A model generated the notes under the pieces. The model was not told where the DNA came from. It made no database searches and was given only the letters and a program-made list of their open reading frames with translations. Of a stretch of 64,000 nt of DNA, positions 1 through 10,450 are shown piece after piece. The position numbers and the translations under genes are program-made. Numbering within the stretch: position 1 is the first letter of the stretch; the number at the start of each line of letters is the position of its first letter. This DNA comes from Mycobacterium sp. 1164966.3 (GTDB taxonomy: Bacteria > Actinomycetota > Actinomycetes > Mycobacteriales > Mycobacteriaceae): positions 1 to 64,000 of the forward strand of contig NZ_LZSG01000044.1 of assembly GCF_001665395.1 (NCBI RefSeq), given 5' to 3'.

Positions 1-14
1 AACCGACAGCACCC

Positions 15-62
15 AAAATCCCCCTAAACGGCATGGCTTGAGGGGATTTTGCGTCTGCTCGC
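15..62. terminator. Stem-loop downstream of gatA
   Basis: The arms AAAATCCCC (15-23) and GGGGATTTT (42-50) pair perfectly and are followed by GCGTCTGCTCGCG. The element lies just past the gatA stop on the minus strand. It belongs to a family of GACGCAAAA-containing palindromes also seen at 46734-46777 and 63098-63155. Termination is inferred from position and symmetry. Confidence 0.55.
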
Positions 63-67
63 GAACC

Positions 68-1552
68 CTAAACGGCCGAGGGCAGCGGACCCCGGGCGGC
101 CGCCCCCCCCCCCCCCACCCGGTAGAGCCGGTCGTCGGCCAACGCGGGAGCCATGATCTGCAGCCCCACCGGCAGCTGGTCGTCAGGGGACAGCCCGGAG
201 GGCACCGACATGCCGCAATGGCCGGCCAGGTTCAGCGGCAGGGTGCACAGGTCGAACAAGTACATCGCCAGCGGATCGTCTACCTTCTCGCCCAGCCGGA
301 AGGCGGTGGTCGGCGTCGCCGGCGACACCAGCACGTCTACAGATCGGTAGGCCTCGTCGAGGTCGCGGGCGATCAACGTCCGCACCTTCTGAGCTTGGTT
401 GTAATAGGCGTCGTAGTAGCCCGCCGACAAGGCGTAGGCGCCAATCATGATGCGCCGCTTGACTTCTGGCCCGAAGCCAGCCGCCCGGGTCAACGCCATC
501 ACCTCTTCGGCGCTGTGGGTGCCGTCGTCGCCGACGCGCAGCCCGTAGCGCATAGCGTCGAAGCGCGCCAGGTTGCTCGACACCTCCGACGGCAGGATCA
601 GGTAGTAGGCGGCCAGCGCGTAGTCGAAATGTGGGCAATCGACTTCACTGACCTCTGCACCGAGCGCCCGCAACTGCTCGACCGCGGCCTCGAACGACGC
701 CAGCACGCCAGGCTGGTAGCCCTCGCCACTGTGCAGCTGACGCACCACTCCGACCCGGACGCCCTTCAGGTCACCTGTCGCACCGGCCTTCGCGGCACCG
801 ACTACATCGGGTACCTCGGCGGCGATCGACGTGGAGTCGCGGGGGTCGTGCCCGGCGATCACCTGATGCAGCAGCGCCGTGTCCAGCACGGTGCGCGCAC
901 ATGGGCCACCCTGATCCAGCGACGAGGCACAGGCCACCAGTCCGTACCGGGAGACAGTGCCGTACGTCGGCTTGACGCCGACCGTCGCCGTCAGCGCGGC
1001 CGGCTGACGGATGGAACCGCCGGTGTCGGACCCGATGGCCAGTGGCGCCTGGAACGCGGCCAGTGCCGCCGCACTGCCCCCGCCGGAGCCGCCCGGGACC
1101 CGCTCGACGTCCCACGGGTTGCGGGTCGGGCCGTAGGCGGAGTTCTCGGTCGACGAACCCATCGCGAACTCGTCCATGTTCGTCTTGCCCAGGATCGGGA
1201 TCCCGGCCGCGCGCAGCTTGATGGTCAGCGTGGCGTCGTAGGGCGATCGCCAGCCCTGCAGGATCTTGGAGCCGCAGGTGGTCGGCATGTCGACGGTGGT
1301 GAACACGTCCTTCAACGCCAGCGGTACTCCGGCCAGCGCCGACGGCAGAGCTTCGCCGGCAGCCAGCGTCTTGTCGACGGCGGCCGCCGCACTGAGTGCC
1401 TCGTCAGCGGCCACGTACAGGAAGGCGTGGTAGCGGTCATCGGTCGCCGCGATCTGGTCCAGGCAGGCCTGGGTGATCTCCACCGACGACAACTCGTTGG
1501 CGGCGATCCGGGCGGCCAGCGTCGCGGCGTCTGACCGCACGATGTCCGTCAC
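68..1552 (-). CDS. gatA: Glutamyl-tRNA(Gln)/aspartyl-tRNA(Asn) amidotransferase subunit A
   Basis: Amidase subunit of GatCAB, which converts Glu-tRNA(Gln) or Asp-tRNA(Asn) to the amide form in organisms lacking the cognate synthetase. The 494-residue protein is normal length. It has the amidase-signature core: a [12 protein letters not shown] stretch, then [14 protein letters not shown] and [12 protein letters not shown], which carry the catalytic Ser-cisSer-Lys network. The ATG overlaps the gatC stop by four bases, so the two are translationally coupled. Odd: near the C terminus the coding strand has 14 consecutive G (103-116), giving four glycines where the family has a G-A-A-Y-E type sequence. 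The reading frame and final residues are kept, so this is an equal-length replacement and not a frameshift. It may be a sequencing artefact. Confidence 0.95.
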   Translation of the reverse strand: MTDIVRSDAATLAARIAANELSSVEITQACLDQIAATDDRYHAFLYVAADEALSAAAAVDKTLAAGEALPSALAGVPLALKDVFTTVDMPTTCGSKILQGWRSPYDATLTIKLRAAGIPILGKTNMDEFAMGSSTENSAYGPTRNPWDVERVPGGSGGGSAAALAAFQAPLAIGSDTGGSIRQPAALTATVGVKPTYGTVSRYGLVACASSLDQGGPCARTVLDTALLHQVIAGHDPRDSTSIAAEVPDVVGAAKAGATGDLKGVRVGVVRQLHSGEGYQPGVLASFEAAVEQLRALGAEVSEVDCPHFDYALAAYYLILPSEVSSNLARFDAMRYGLRVGDDGTHSAEEVMALTRAAGFGPEVKRRIMIGAYALSAGYYDAYYNQAQKVRTLIARDLDEAYRSVDVLVSPATPTTAFRLGEKVDDPLAMYLFDLCTLPLNLAGHCGMSVPSGLSPDDQLPVGLQIMAPALADDRLYRVGGGGAAARGPLPSAV

Positions 1553-1848
1553 TGGCTTTCCCCCAGAATCTGGGGGACGACGAAGCGGCCTTCAGCGGCT
1601 TCGGGCGCCTGGGACAGCGCCTGCTCTTGCGTCAGGCACGGCGTCGTCTCGTCCGGGCGGGTGACATTGACATCCTTGAGCGGGTTGTCGGTCGCTTCGA
1701 CGCCAGAGACGTCGACGGCCTGGATCTGGCTGACGTGGGTCAGGATGGCGTCCAGTTGGCCGGCGAAGCTGTCCAACTCGGCATCGGTCAACGCCAGCCG
1801 GGCCAGCCGGGCCAGGTGGGCCACCTCGTCGCGGGAGATCTTGGGCAC
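1549..1848 (-). CDS. gatC: Glu/Asp-tRNA amidotransferase subunit C
   Basis: Small GatC subunit that wraps GatA and GatB in the amidotransferase complex. Residues 1-99 match the family length if the GTG at 1848 ([20 protein letters not shown]) is the start. The frame stays open to an ATG-type start at 1953, but that extra part is arginine-rich without family resemblance and would overlap the likely promoter. The stop overlaps the gatA ATG (ATGA). gatB is not next to it in this window. Confidence 0.92.
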   Translation of the reverse strand: MPKISRDEVAHLARLARLALTDAELDSFAGQLDAILTHVSQIQAVDVSGVEATDNPLKDVNVTRPDETTPCLTQEQALSQAPEAAEGRFVVPQILGESQ

Positions 1849-1964
1849 GAGCGAAAAGCCTAGCTCGCCGCGTCCGTCGCGCTGGCGTGACGTTCGGCTC
1901 CCGCCGTCAAGCTGGCGTGACGCTCGGCAGGCAGAACGCCACTCCCTGTGCAACAGTGTTGGCC

Positions 1965-2621
1965 GTGCCTTCCTACCTACTGCGCATCGAGCTGGCCGAC
2001 CGCCCGGGCAGCTTGGGCTCGCTGGCTGTGGCGCTCGGCTCGGTGGGCGCCGACATCCTGTCGCTCGACGTGGTGGAGCGCAGCGGCGGCTATGCGATCG
2101 ACGACCTGGTCATCGAGCTGCCGTTGGGAGCCATGCCGGACACGCTGATTACCGCCGCCGAGTCGCTGCCCGGCGTCCGGGTCGACAGTGTCCGTCCGCA
2201 CACCGGTCTGCTCGAGGCCCACCGCGAGCTGGAACTCCTCGACCACGTCGCCGCGGCCCGCGACAACGAATCGAGGCTGCAGGTTCTGGTCGACGAGGCC
2301 CCGCGGGTGCTGCGGGTGGCCTGGTGCACGGTGTTGCGCGCCACCGAGGCCGGAGTGCAGCGGCTGGCGGGCAGTCCGGGTGCGCCGGAGACTCGGGCGG
2401 ATTCGGCGCCGTGGCTGCCGATGGAGCGTGCCGCCCCGCTCGACGGTGGCGCCGACTGGGTGCCGCAATCCTGGCGCGACATGGACATCACGATGGTCGC
2501 GGCGCCGTTGGGCGATCCGCACACCGCAGTGGTGCTGGGACGCCCGGGCCCGGAGTTCCGGCCGTCGGAGGTGGCCCGCCTGGGTTACCTGGCCGGCATC
2601 GTGGCGACTATGTTGCGCTAG
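1965..2621 (+). CDS. ACT-domain protein (Rv3013 type)
   Basis: About 218 residues. The N-terminal 75 residues form an ACT ligand-binding fold ([20 protein letters not shown], then [12 protein letters not shown]). The rest has a GAF-like composition and ends [16 protein letters not shown] domains usually bind amino acids and regulate enzymes, but no enzyme is fused here, so the role is unknown. It is divergent from gatC, as in M. tuberculosis. Start choice: GTG at 1965; GTG 1956 and TTG 1959 are equally possible, and no clear ribosome-binding site decides. Confidence 0.85.
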   Translation: MPSYLLRIELADRPGSLGSLAVALGSVGADILSLDVVERSGGYAIDDLVIELPLGAMPDTLITAAESLPGVRVDSVRPHTGLLEAHRELELLDHVAAARDNESRLQVLVDEAPRVLRVAWCTVLRATEAGVQRLAGSPGAPETRADSAPWLPMERAAPLDGGADWVPQSWRDMDITMVAAPLGDPHTAVVLGRPGPEFRPSEVARLGYLAGIVATMLR

Positions 2622-2624
2622 GCC

Positions 2625-2736
2625 GACGGTGGCGACCCACTTCGCCCGGCTCCGCCGCGCTCGCGATCGCCACTAAACCCGACGGTGGCGACCCGCTTCG
2701 CCCCTCTCCGCCGCGCTCGCGATCGCCACTAAACCC
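2625..2736. repeat. Two tandem 56-bp repeats
   Basis: Copies at 2625-2680 and 2681-2736 differ at three positions. Each begins GACGGTGGCGACCC and ends GCGATCGCCACTAAACCC, with GGTGGCGA and TCGCCAC able to pair within a unit. The second copy runs into the end of the mmpL gene and supplies its stop codon region. The array lies between convergent genes and may act in termination. Confidence 0.85.
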
Positions 2737-5635
2737 GATTTGGTTCAGGCGACTTGGTGGCAACCACTGGGTCGTCGTCCTCCCAGAGCAGCAGTTGACG
2801 AACCGCCGGACGCGGCCCGTACGGCCGCAGCATCGTGCTGGCCGGACGCGGCCGCACCCGCTGCGGCCACCAGAACCAGCGGCCCAGCAACGCCGCGATG
2901 GACGGTGTCATGAAAGAACGCACGATCAGCGTGTCGAACAACAAGCCGAGGCCGATGGTGGTGCCGATCTGACCCAGGACCACGAAGCCGCTGAACACGA
3001 ACGCGCACATGGTGATGGCGAAAACCAGTCCGGCCGATGTCACCACCGAACCCGTGCCGGCCATCGCGCGGATGATGCCGGTCTTGAGTCCGGCGCCGAT
3101 CTCCTCCTTGAAGCGGGAGATCAGCAGCAGGTTGTAGTCGGATCCCACGGCCAACAGCAGGATCACTGCCAGCGCTAGCACCACCCAATACAGTTGGACG
3201 CCAAAGATATACTGCCACACCAGGACTGACAAGCCGAAGGACGCACCAAGGGACAGAGCCACCGTGCCGACGATGACCAGGGCCGCCACCAGACTTCGCG
3301 TGATGAGCATCATGATCAGCAGGATCAGCGAGATCGCGGCGATTCCCGCGATCATCAGGTCCCACGTGGCGCCGTCCTGGACGTCCTTGTACGTGGCCGC
3401 GGTGCCGCCGATGTAGACCTTGGCGTCCGCCATCGGGGTGCCCTTGACAGCTTCGTGCGCGGCCTTCCTGATCGGTTCGATGTGTGAGATGCCCTCCGGG
3501 GTCGCGGGGTCACCTTCATGCGTGACGATCATGCGAGCGGCCTTGCCGTCGGGCGAAAGGAACAGCTTCAGACCACGTTTGAAATCGGGGTTGTTGAAAA
3601 CCTCGGGCGGCAGATAGAAGGTGTCGTCGTTCTTGGCGACGTCGAATGCCCGGCCCAGCGCGGTCGCGTTCTCGATCGCGGACGCGGTCTGGGCGTAGAT
3701 GCCCGACAGGGTGGCGTAGTTCGCCATGACCAGGTCGCGATTGGTCTGCTGACTGTCGATCTGCGGCGGTATCAATGCCACCAGTTTCGGCTGCAGCGCA
3801 TCGAGTTGGTCCAAGGTGGCTGTGAGGTCTTCGAATTTCTGGCTGAGCGCGTCGATGCCGTCGAGCGCGTCGAAGATGGACCGCAGCGCAAAGCAGACCG
3901 GGATGTCGTAGCAATGCCTTTCCCAGTAGAAATAGCTTCGGATCGGCCTGAAGAAGTCGTCGAAATTGGCGATCTTGTCCCGCAGATCGTTGATCGTGGC
4001 GATGGTGTCGCGGAAGTTCTGGGCCTCACTGTGCGTGGTGGCCGCCAACTCCTGTTGCAGGGCGTATTGCTGCTTCAGCAGGTCGATCGTCTTGGCGAGC
4101 TCGCCGGCCTGCTTCATCAAGTCGTTGGCGCGATCTCGTTGGTAGGTAAGGTTTTCGGTCTGGTCGGCGCTTTGCGCGCTGATCTGAAATGCCAGTGAGC
4201 TGTGCACCAGCGGGGTTCCCAGCGGCCTGGTGATCGCCTGCACCTGGGCAATGCCCGGCGTGTGGAAGACCGCCTTGGCCACCCGGTCCAGGATGAGCAT
4301 GTCGGCGGGGTTGCGCATGTCGTGATCGGTTTCGATCATCAACAGCTCCGGCTCCAGCCGGGCCCGGGAGAAGTGCCGCTCGGCGGCGGTGAACCCGACA
4401 TTCGCCGGCGCACTGGCGGGCATGTAGGGCCGGGTGTCATAGCTCGTCTTGTATCCGGCGAGGGAAAGCAGGCCGATGAGGGCCAGCGCGCATGCCACGG
4501 AAAGGATCGGGGCGGGCCAGCGGACGATCCCGGTGCCGATCCGCCGCCAGCCGCGCGTTCTCATCGCGCGTTTGGGTTCGAAGCAGCCCACGGCGGCGCC
4601 CAGGGTCAACACCGCAGGAGCCAGGGTCAGCGCGGCGGCGAGCGCAACGAGAATGCCCAGCGCGGCGGGAATGCCGAGGCTTTGGAAATACGGCAGCCGA
4701 GTGAAGCTCAAACAGAACACCGCGCCGGCCACCGTCAGGCCCGAACCCAGGACGATGTGAGCTGTCCCCCGAAACATGTTGTAGAACGCCGCTTCTCGGT
4801 CCTCACCGGAGCTGCGCGCTTCTTGATATCGGCCGACGACAAATATCGCGTAGTCCGTGCCCGCCGCGATCACCAGCAACGTCAGCAGGTTCGTCGAGTA
4901 CGTCGACAGCCCGATGATCCCGGCGTTTCCGAGAAAGGCGACGATTCCCCGGGCCGCGGCCATCTCGATGAGAACCGTCAACAACACCAGGATCATCGTG
5001 ATGAAGGAGCGGTAGACGAACAGCAGCATCACCGCGATCACCCCGACGGTGATCGTGGTGACTTTCGCGGTGCCCTTACTGCCCACTTCGAACTGATCCG
5101 CAATGAGCGGCGCAGCGCCGGTGACATACGCCTTGACTCCCGGCGGCGGCGGGGTGCGCGCGATGATGTCGCGAACGGCGTCGACGGACTCATTGGCCTG
5201 GGCCGAGCCTTGATTGCCGGTCAGGTTCAGCTGCACATACGCGGCCTTGCCGTCCGTGCTCTGCGATCCCGCCGCGGTCAGGGTGTCGCCCCAGAAGTCC
5301 TGCACGTGCTCGACGTGCTTGCGGTCCTGCTCCAGCTTGCGGATCAGCGTGTCGTAGTACCGGTGGGCGTCGGCGCCGAGCGGCTGGTCACCTTCCAGGA
5401 CCACCATTGCCGAGCTGTCGGTGTTGAACTCGCGGAACACCTGGCCGATGCGCTTGGTCGCCTTCAGCGCGGGCGCATCCGGTGAGCTCAGCGCCACGTT
5501 ATGGACTTTGCCGACGTCTTCCAGTTGCGGCACAAGCGCATTCGTTACCGCGGCCAGGGCCACCCACAACACCAGGATCGGCACCGAGAGCCGCCGGATG
5601 GTGTGCGGGAGACGAGGCGGTCGGGGGCTGGTCAT
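2729..5635 (-). CDS. mmpL: MmpL-family RND exporter (MmpL4/MmpL5 type)
   Basis: Inner-membrane proton-driven lipid or siderophore exporter of 968 residues, the size of MmpL4/5. One N-terminal membrane helix (about 15-35) precedes a periplasmic domain and a helix bundle containing [13 protein letters not shown] second periplasmic part holds a long coiled-coil insert (about 490-680) with two cysteines in a CYDIPVC context. The second helix bundle contains [12 protein letters not shown]. The two Asp-Tyr pairs are the known proton-relay positions. The coiled coil and cysteines are hallmarks of MmpL4/5, which export mycobactin/carboxymycobactin with MmpS; MmpL5 also effluxes drugs. The ATG overlaps the mmpS stop by four bases. 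The natural substrate here cannot be read from sequence. Confidence 0.93.
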   Translation of the reverse strand: MTSPRPPRLPHTIRRLSVPILVLWVALAAVTNALVPQLEDVGKVHNVALSSPDAPALKATKRIGQVFREFNTDSSAMVVLEGDQPLGADAHRYYDTLIRKLEQDRKHVEHVQDFWGDTLTAAGSQSTDGKAAYVQLNLTGNQGSAQANESVDAVRDIIARTPPPPGVKAYVTGAAPLIADQFEVGSKGTAKVTTITVGVIAVMLLFVYRSFITMILVLLTVLIEMAAARGIVAFLGNAGIIGLSTYSTNLLTLLVIAAGTDYAIFVVGRYQEARSSGEDREAAFYNMFRGTAHIVLGSGLTVAGAVFCLSFTRLPYFQSLGIPAALGILVALAAALTLAPAVLTLGAAVGCFEPKRAMRTRGWRRIGTGIVRWPAPILSVACALALIGLLSLAGYKTSYDTRPYMPASAPANVGFTAAERHFSRARLEPELLMIETDHDMRNPADMLILDRVAKAVFHTPGIAQVQAITRPLGTPLVHSSLAFQISAQSADQTENLTYQRDRANDLMKQAGELAKTIDLLKQQYALQQELAATTHSEAQNFRDTIATINDLRDKIANFDDFFRPIRSYFYWERHCYDIPVCFALRSIFDALDGIDALSQKFEDLTATLDQLDALQPKLVALIPPQIDSQQTNRDLVMANYATLSGIYAQTASAIENATALGRAFDVAKNDDTFYLPPEVFNNPDFKRGLKLFLSPDGKAARMIVTHEGDPATPEGISHIEPIRKAAHEAVKGTPMADAKVYIGGTAATYKDVQDGATWDLMIAGIAAISLILLIMMLITRSLVAALVIVGTVALSLGASFGLSVLVWQYIFGVQLYWVVLALAVILLLAVGSDYNLLLISRFKEEIGAGLKTGIIRAMAGTGSVVTSAGLVFAITMCAFVFSGFVVLGQIGTTIGLGLLFDTLIVRSFMTPSIAALLGRWFWWPQRVRPRPASTMLRPYGPRPAVRQLLLWEDDDPVVATKSPEPNRV

Positions 5636-6078
5636 CCGGACTTGTCCAGGCAGAAGGTGTATGCGTCCGGTGTGTTGACGGTGCGCTGATCCTTTACTTC
5701 GCCGTTGACGATGATGCGGCAGCCGATGGTGTCGCCATTGCCCTGCGCCACGACATTGCCCAATACCGCGGGCTCGGTCGTGGTGATCGTGAACGACCAG
5801 GGCAACGGCGCGTTCTTGACTTCCTGCGGTTGCGCGTTGACATCAAGGTAGTTGATGGTCGCCACCGCCCCCGGCGCGCCGAAGACTTCCAGCACGACGT
5901 GTTTGGGGTTGAACGGGACGATCTGGTTGGCGAGGCCGCTGTTGGCGGATACGTCGTTGTGTGAGCCGAAGATTCCGTGCAGGCGGTAGATGGCAAATGC
6001 CGCGGCTGCGAAGACGATCACCGCGACTAACGCCATCCACCCTCGCTTGACCAGGGGCGCAACCGAAAACCTGTTCAC
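5632..6078 (-). CDS. mmpS: MmpS-family periplasmic partner of MmpL
   Basis: Accessory protein of the adjacent MmpL exporter. The GTG at 6078 is preceded by AAAGG at good spacing and gives 148 residues, close to MmpS4/5; the open frame upstream to 6195 would run over the operator. A single membrane helix (about residues 12-32, [20 protein letters not shown]) is followed by a beta-rich periplasmic domain with the typical [10 protein letters not shown] and cysteines ([14 protein letters not shown]). Translationally coupled to mmpL. Probably controlled by the upstream TetR through the palindrome at 6151-6173. Confidence 0.93.
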   Translation of the reverse strand: MNRFSVAPLVKRGWMALVAVIVFAAAAFAIYRLHGIFGSHNDVSANSGLANQIVPFNPKHVVLEVFGAPGAVATINYLDVNAQPQEVKNAPLPWSFTITTTEPAVLGNVVAQGNGDTIGCRIIVNGEVKDQRTVNTPDAYTFCLDKSG

Positions 6079-6150
6079 CCGTTTACCTTTCGACGCTCGG
6101 GCGATTCGGCCACCTGCATGCGGCACCTCGCGCGCGACCGATGGGTATGA

Positions 6151-6173
6151 CAGTACGGTACTGGACCGTACTG
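6151..6173. promoter_or_regulatory. Palindromic operator, likely for the adjacent TetR
   Basis: CAGTACGGT, five bases, ACCGTACTG: a perfect 9-bp inverted repeat in the gap between the tetR stop and the mmpS start. A further half-site ACCGTAC occurs at 6187-6193. Position and symmetry fit a TetR dimer site governing mmpS-mmpL; binding is inferred. Confidence 0.65.
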
Positions 6174-6223
6174 CACAAGAGACGTGACCGTACACTTTAC
6201 GGCCGGGTTGACACCCAGCCTTC

Positions 6224-6820
6224 TTACCTGGCGCACCGGGTCAGGCCGGGGATGATGAAGTTGTCGACGAGCGCTTCCACCGTGCTACGGGTTGGCGGAT
6301 GGTCCGGGACGAGGGACCGGAAGATCAGATATCCCGGCAATAGGTCCCACAGGTCGTCGGTGATGGCGGCCTTCGCGATCTCACCCCGCTCGACGGCTTC
6401 GCGGAGTACCTGCTGCATCAACGCTTTGCGCTGATCGATGAAATTGTGCTGAAAGGCGTCGTTGAGTGCGGGGTGGCGTGCCACCTCGACCAACACTGCA
6501 CGGATGGTACTGGCATGCTGGCGTGACTGCTGGCAACAGATCTCGCCGAGCTTGAGCAGATCGCCGCGCAGGGTGCCGGTGTTCGGCGGGACGGCCACTT
6601 GGCGGACGCCCTCGGTGAACGCAGCCAGGACCAGTTCGGCTTTCGACGGCCAGCGCCGGTACACCGTGGCCTTGCTGGCCCGGGCGGTGTTGACCACGGC
6701 GTCCACCGTCAACCCGTCATAGCCGTGTTCTTGCAGCAGTTGCAAAGTCACTGCCAGCAACTCGGCCTCGCGTGGCGACCACGGTGATGCGTCGGTGAAC
6801 GCGCCGGCAGTCTGGGTCAT
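6224..6820 (-). CDS. TetR/AcrR-family regulator
   Basis: Transcription factor upstream of, and codirectional with, mmpS-mmpL. The N-terminal helix-turn-helix (about residues 20-60) reads YDGLTVDAVVNTARASKATV followed by YRRWPSKAEL, the classic TetR signature, with a C-terminal ligand/dimer domain containing RHPALNDAF. Start at ATG 6820, preceded by GGTGGG; ATG 6832 is an alternative. It probably represses the export operon via the 6151-6173 palindrome. In M. tuberculosis, mmpS4-mmpL4 also neighbours a TetR gene, but there it is divergent, as I recall. Confidence 0.9.
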   Translation of the reverse strand: MTQTAGAFTDASPWSPREAELLAVTLQLLQEHGYDGLTVDAVVNTARASKATVYRRWPSKAELVLAAFTEGVRQVAVPPNTGTLRGDLLKLGEICCQQSRQHASTIRAVLVEVARHPALNDAFQHNFIDQRKALMQQVLREAVERGEIAKAAITDDLWDLLPGYLIFRSLVPDHPPTRSTVEALVDNFIIPGLTRCAR

Positions 6821-6857
6821 AGCGCCCACCATAGAACTGCAGCGGTCGTGTGGCCGC

Positions 6858-7286
6858 CTATTGGGTGGCGAGAAGTTCCCCGAGCACTTTCTGGTTGCGC
6901 TCGAGCCACTCGGCTTCCTCGCCGGGTGCGGGCATGATCAACCCGGCTTCCATGATCGAGGTGGGATCGATCTCGCTCAGGCCGATCAGCAGTGCCCGGG
7001 CATCCTGGCCGGTGATCGAGACCCAGGCTTGCGACAGTTCGGTGAGCAGGCGCGCCCGCGTCTCCCGGTCCCGGCCGGCGCGAATCGTGCCGTTGATCGC
7101 CGAACACCGGTTGGGTTTGCCCGCGGTGAAGTAAGCCGACGGGTCGTACTCGGTGAATACGACGTTGACGAATCCGCGCGGTGCACCCGTGACGCGGCAG
7201 TGAACATCGGTGATGGCCTCGGCAATGGCGGCACGCTTGTCAGAGCTGAGCGATCCCGCCGCGACGAGGCACTGATAGAACGGCAT
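6858..7286 (-). CDS. Tautomerase-superfamily enzyme, cis-CaaD/Cg10062-like
   Basis: The start at ATG 7286, with GGAGGAG nine bases upstream, exposes Pro1 after methionine removal, the catalytic base of this superfamily. Numbering from Pro1, His28 (DVHCRVTG) and an Arg pair (TIRAGRDRE, R68 and R71) fall where cis-3-chloroacrylic acid dehalogenase has His28, Arg70 and Arg73, and the late Glu (MEAGLIMPAPG) is kept. The residue matching Tyr103 appears to be aliphatic, which argues for a tautomerase or hydratase rather than an efficient dehalogenase. The length of 142 residues fits the long-subunit homotrimers. Just downstream of ligA; substrate unknown. Confidence 0.82.
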   Translation of the reverse strand: MPFYQCLVAAGSLSSDKRAAIAEAITDVHCRVTGAPRGFVNVVFTEYDPSAYFTAGKPNRCSAINGTIRAGRDRETRARLLTELSQAWVSITGQDARALLIGLSEIDPTSIMEAGLIMPAPGEEAEWLERNQKVLGELLATQ

Positions 7287-7290
7287 TGGT

Positions 7291-9369
<2,079 letters not shown>

Positions 9370-9452
9370 CTATCGAAGCGCTCCGACAATCGCGCGCGAG
9401 GTCGTCACATGACACTCAGGCCCCATGGCCCGTTGGGGTTAGGCGCGATGTC

Positions 9453-9469
9453 TGTGAACTGACGGCTTT
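9453..9469. repeat. 17-bp dispersed repeat, copy 1
   Basis: TGTGAACTGACGGCTTT, identical to 16873-16889. It is followed by loosely similar GATTTCACCC and GACTTCACAC. It lies in the 220-bp gap between ligA and the arsR gene, where I see no other feature. Confidence 0.7.
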
Positions 9470-9580
9470 CCGTCCAGATTTCACCCGCACACCCCAGACT
9501 TCACACCCAAAACGCTTGCCTACCTCAACCGTGACAACTGCTGCGCGTCAAGCTAATTGATGCGCCGGTCGCCCGAGTCC

Positions 9581-9904
9581 TCAGTCCTCCACATACGCCC
9601 GCAGCCAGTCGACCGCGGCATCCCACCGACGTGACAACTGGGTGAGATAGTCGCTGGCGCGGGCCAGCGGCTCCGTCTGCACAGTCCAGACCCGCTCACG
9701 ACCGCGTCGGCTGCTGGTCACCAAGCCGACCGACTCCAGCAGCAGCAGATGCTTGCTGGCCGCCTGCCTGGTCACCGGAACCACTTGCGTCACTTGCGAA
9801 GTAGAGCTCGGTCCGGCGTCGCAGAGCCGCACGATGATACGCAGCCGATTAGGGTCGCCGAGCGCGTCGAAGAGCGGCGCGCCGACGACGGCGGACGCCC
9901 TCAC
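9581..9904 (-). CDS. ArsR-family winged-helix regulator
   Basis: A 107-residue DNA-binding protein. The ArsR core reads LFDALGDPNRLRIIVRL, then a recognition helix VTRQAASKHLLLLESVGLV and a beta-wing RRGRERVW. It lacks obvious Cys/His metal sites, as is usual for ArsR proteins paired with SRPBCC genes. Its GTG overlaps the upstream SRPBCC stop (GTGA), so the pair is one operon. The palindromes at 10386-10401 and 10432-10447 are probable operators. Confidence 0.92.
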   Translation of the reverse strand: MRASAVVGAPLFDALGDPNRLRIIVRLCDAGPSSTSQVTQVVPVTRQAASKHLLLLESVGLVTSSRRGRERVWTVQTEPLARASDYLTQLSRRWDAAVDWLRAYVED

Positions 9905-10383
9905 CGCTCCAGATACCTGCGCACGAGATCGGTTTGGATGGCCCAGCCTTCCGAATTGGCCTCGAAGGAGGCATTGCGACGCGCTTCGGGGATGGCGTCG
10001 AAGCCGGATTCGACGATGGTGAGCCGCACGCCATCGGGGGTTTCCGACAGGGTGAATTCGACCAGCGTGGTCGGCTCGCGGTCATAGTCGACATGCTGGT
10101 CGATCGCAAACGGATGCCAGCGGTAGGCGAAGCGCCGCTGCGGCTCGATCGCAACGATCTGCCAGACGCTCTTCACCCCGGCGTGCGCTTCCTGACGCTC
10201 GGCGACGCCGGCGTCGACGGTGGTCGGGACAATTGCCGCGGTGACGGTGCCACCGGCGATGAAAGGGCCGTCGAAGCGCACTCCGAACCACTGCCCGAAC
10301 TCCTCGGCGTCGCTGATCGCGCGCCATACCCGGTCCAGCGGCGCCCGCAACAGCACCTGTTTCTCGATCCGATCGATGCTCAT
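9901..10383 (-). CDS. SRPBCC (AHSA1/START-like) domain protein
   Basis: A 160-residue helix-grip protein (IEKQVLLRAPLDRVWRAISD, GQWFGVRFDGPF, late FEANSEGWAIQTDLVRRYLE) of the type cotranscribed with ArsR repressors across actinobacteria. It likely binds a hydrophobic ligand; enzymatic role unknown. The ATG at 10383 has AGGAGG six bases upstream; a TTG at 10389 is in frame but lies inside the spacer. The ribosome-binding site sits in the middle of an operator palindrome, so repressor binding would cover it. Confidence 0.88.
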   Translation of the reverse strand: MSIDRIEKQVLLRAPLDRVWRAISDAEEFGQWFGVRFDGPFIAGGTVTAAIVPTTVDAGVAERQEAHAGVKSVWQIVAIEPQRRFAYRWHPFAIDQHVDYDREPTTLVEFTLSETPDGVRLTIVESGFDAIPEARRNASFEANSEGWAIQTDLVRRYLER

Positions 10384-10385
10384 AT

Positions 10386-10401
10386 GCAACCTCCTGGTTG
10401 C
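10386..10401. promoter_or_regulatory. ArsR operator palindrome, proximal
   Basis: GCAACC-TCCT-GGTTGC, perfect 6-bp arms, followed by CTTTCAG. It overlaps the AGGAGG of the SRPBCC gene. The same sequence with a TTTT centre occurs 46 bp upstream at 10432-10447. Operator role inferred. Confidence 0.6.
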
Positions 10402-10431
10402 CTTTCAGCCAACCATGCCCGATGACAAAAC

Positions 10432-10447
10432 GCAACCTTTTGGTTGC
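10432..10447. promoter_or_regulatory. ArsR operator palindrome, distal
   Basis: GCAACC-TTTT-GGTTGC followed by CTATCAG, a near copy of the proximal site. It lies just before the end of the MetE-like gene, so the SRPBCC-arsR promoter must sit in this roughly 60-bp gap. Confidence 0.6.
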
Positions 10448-10450
10448 CTA

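Noticed and set aside
38-1534. 498-codon open frame on the plus strand across gatA
   Set aside because: Arg/Gln/His-rich shadow composition, no family resemblance, and fully antisense to a clear gatA.
4202-5485. 427-codon plus-strand frame inside mmpL
   Set aside because: Shadow of high-GC third codon positions; charged low-complexity text with no motif.
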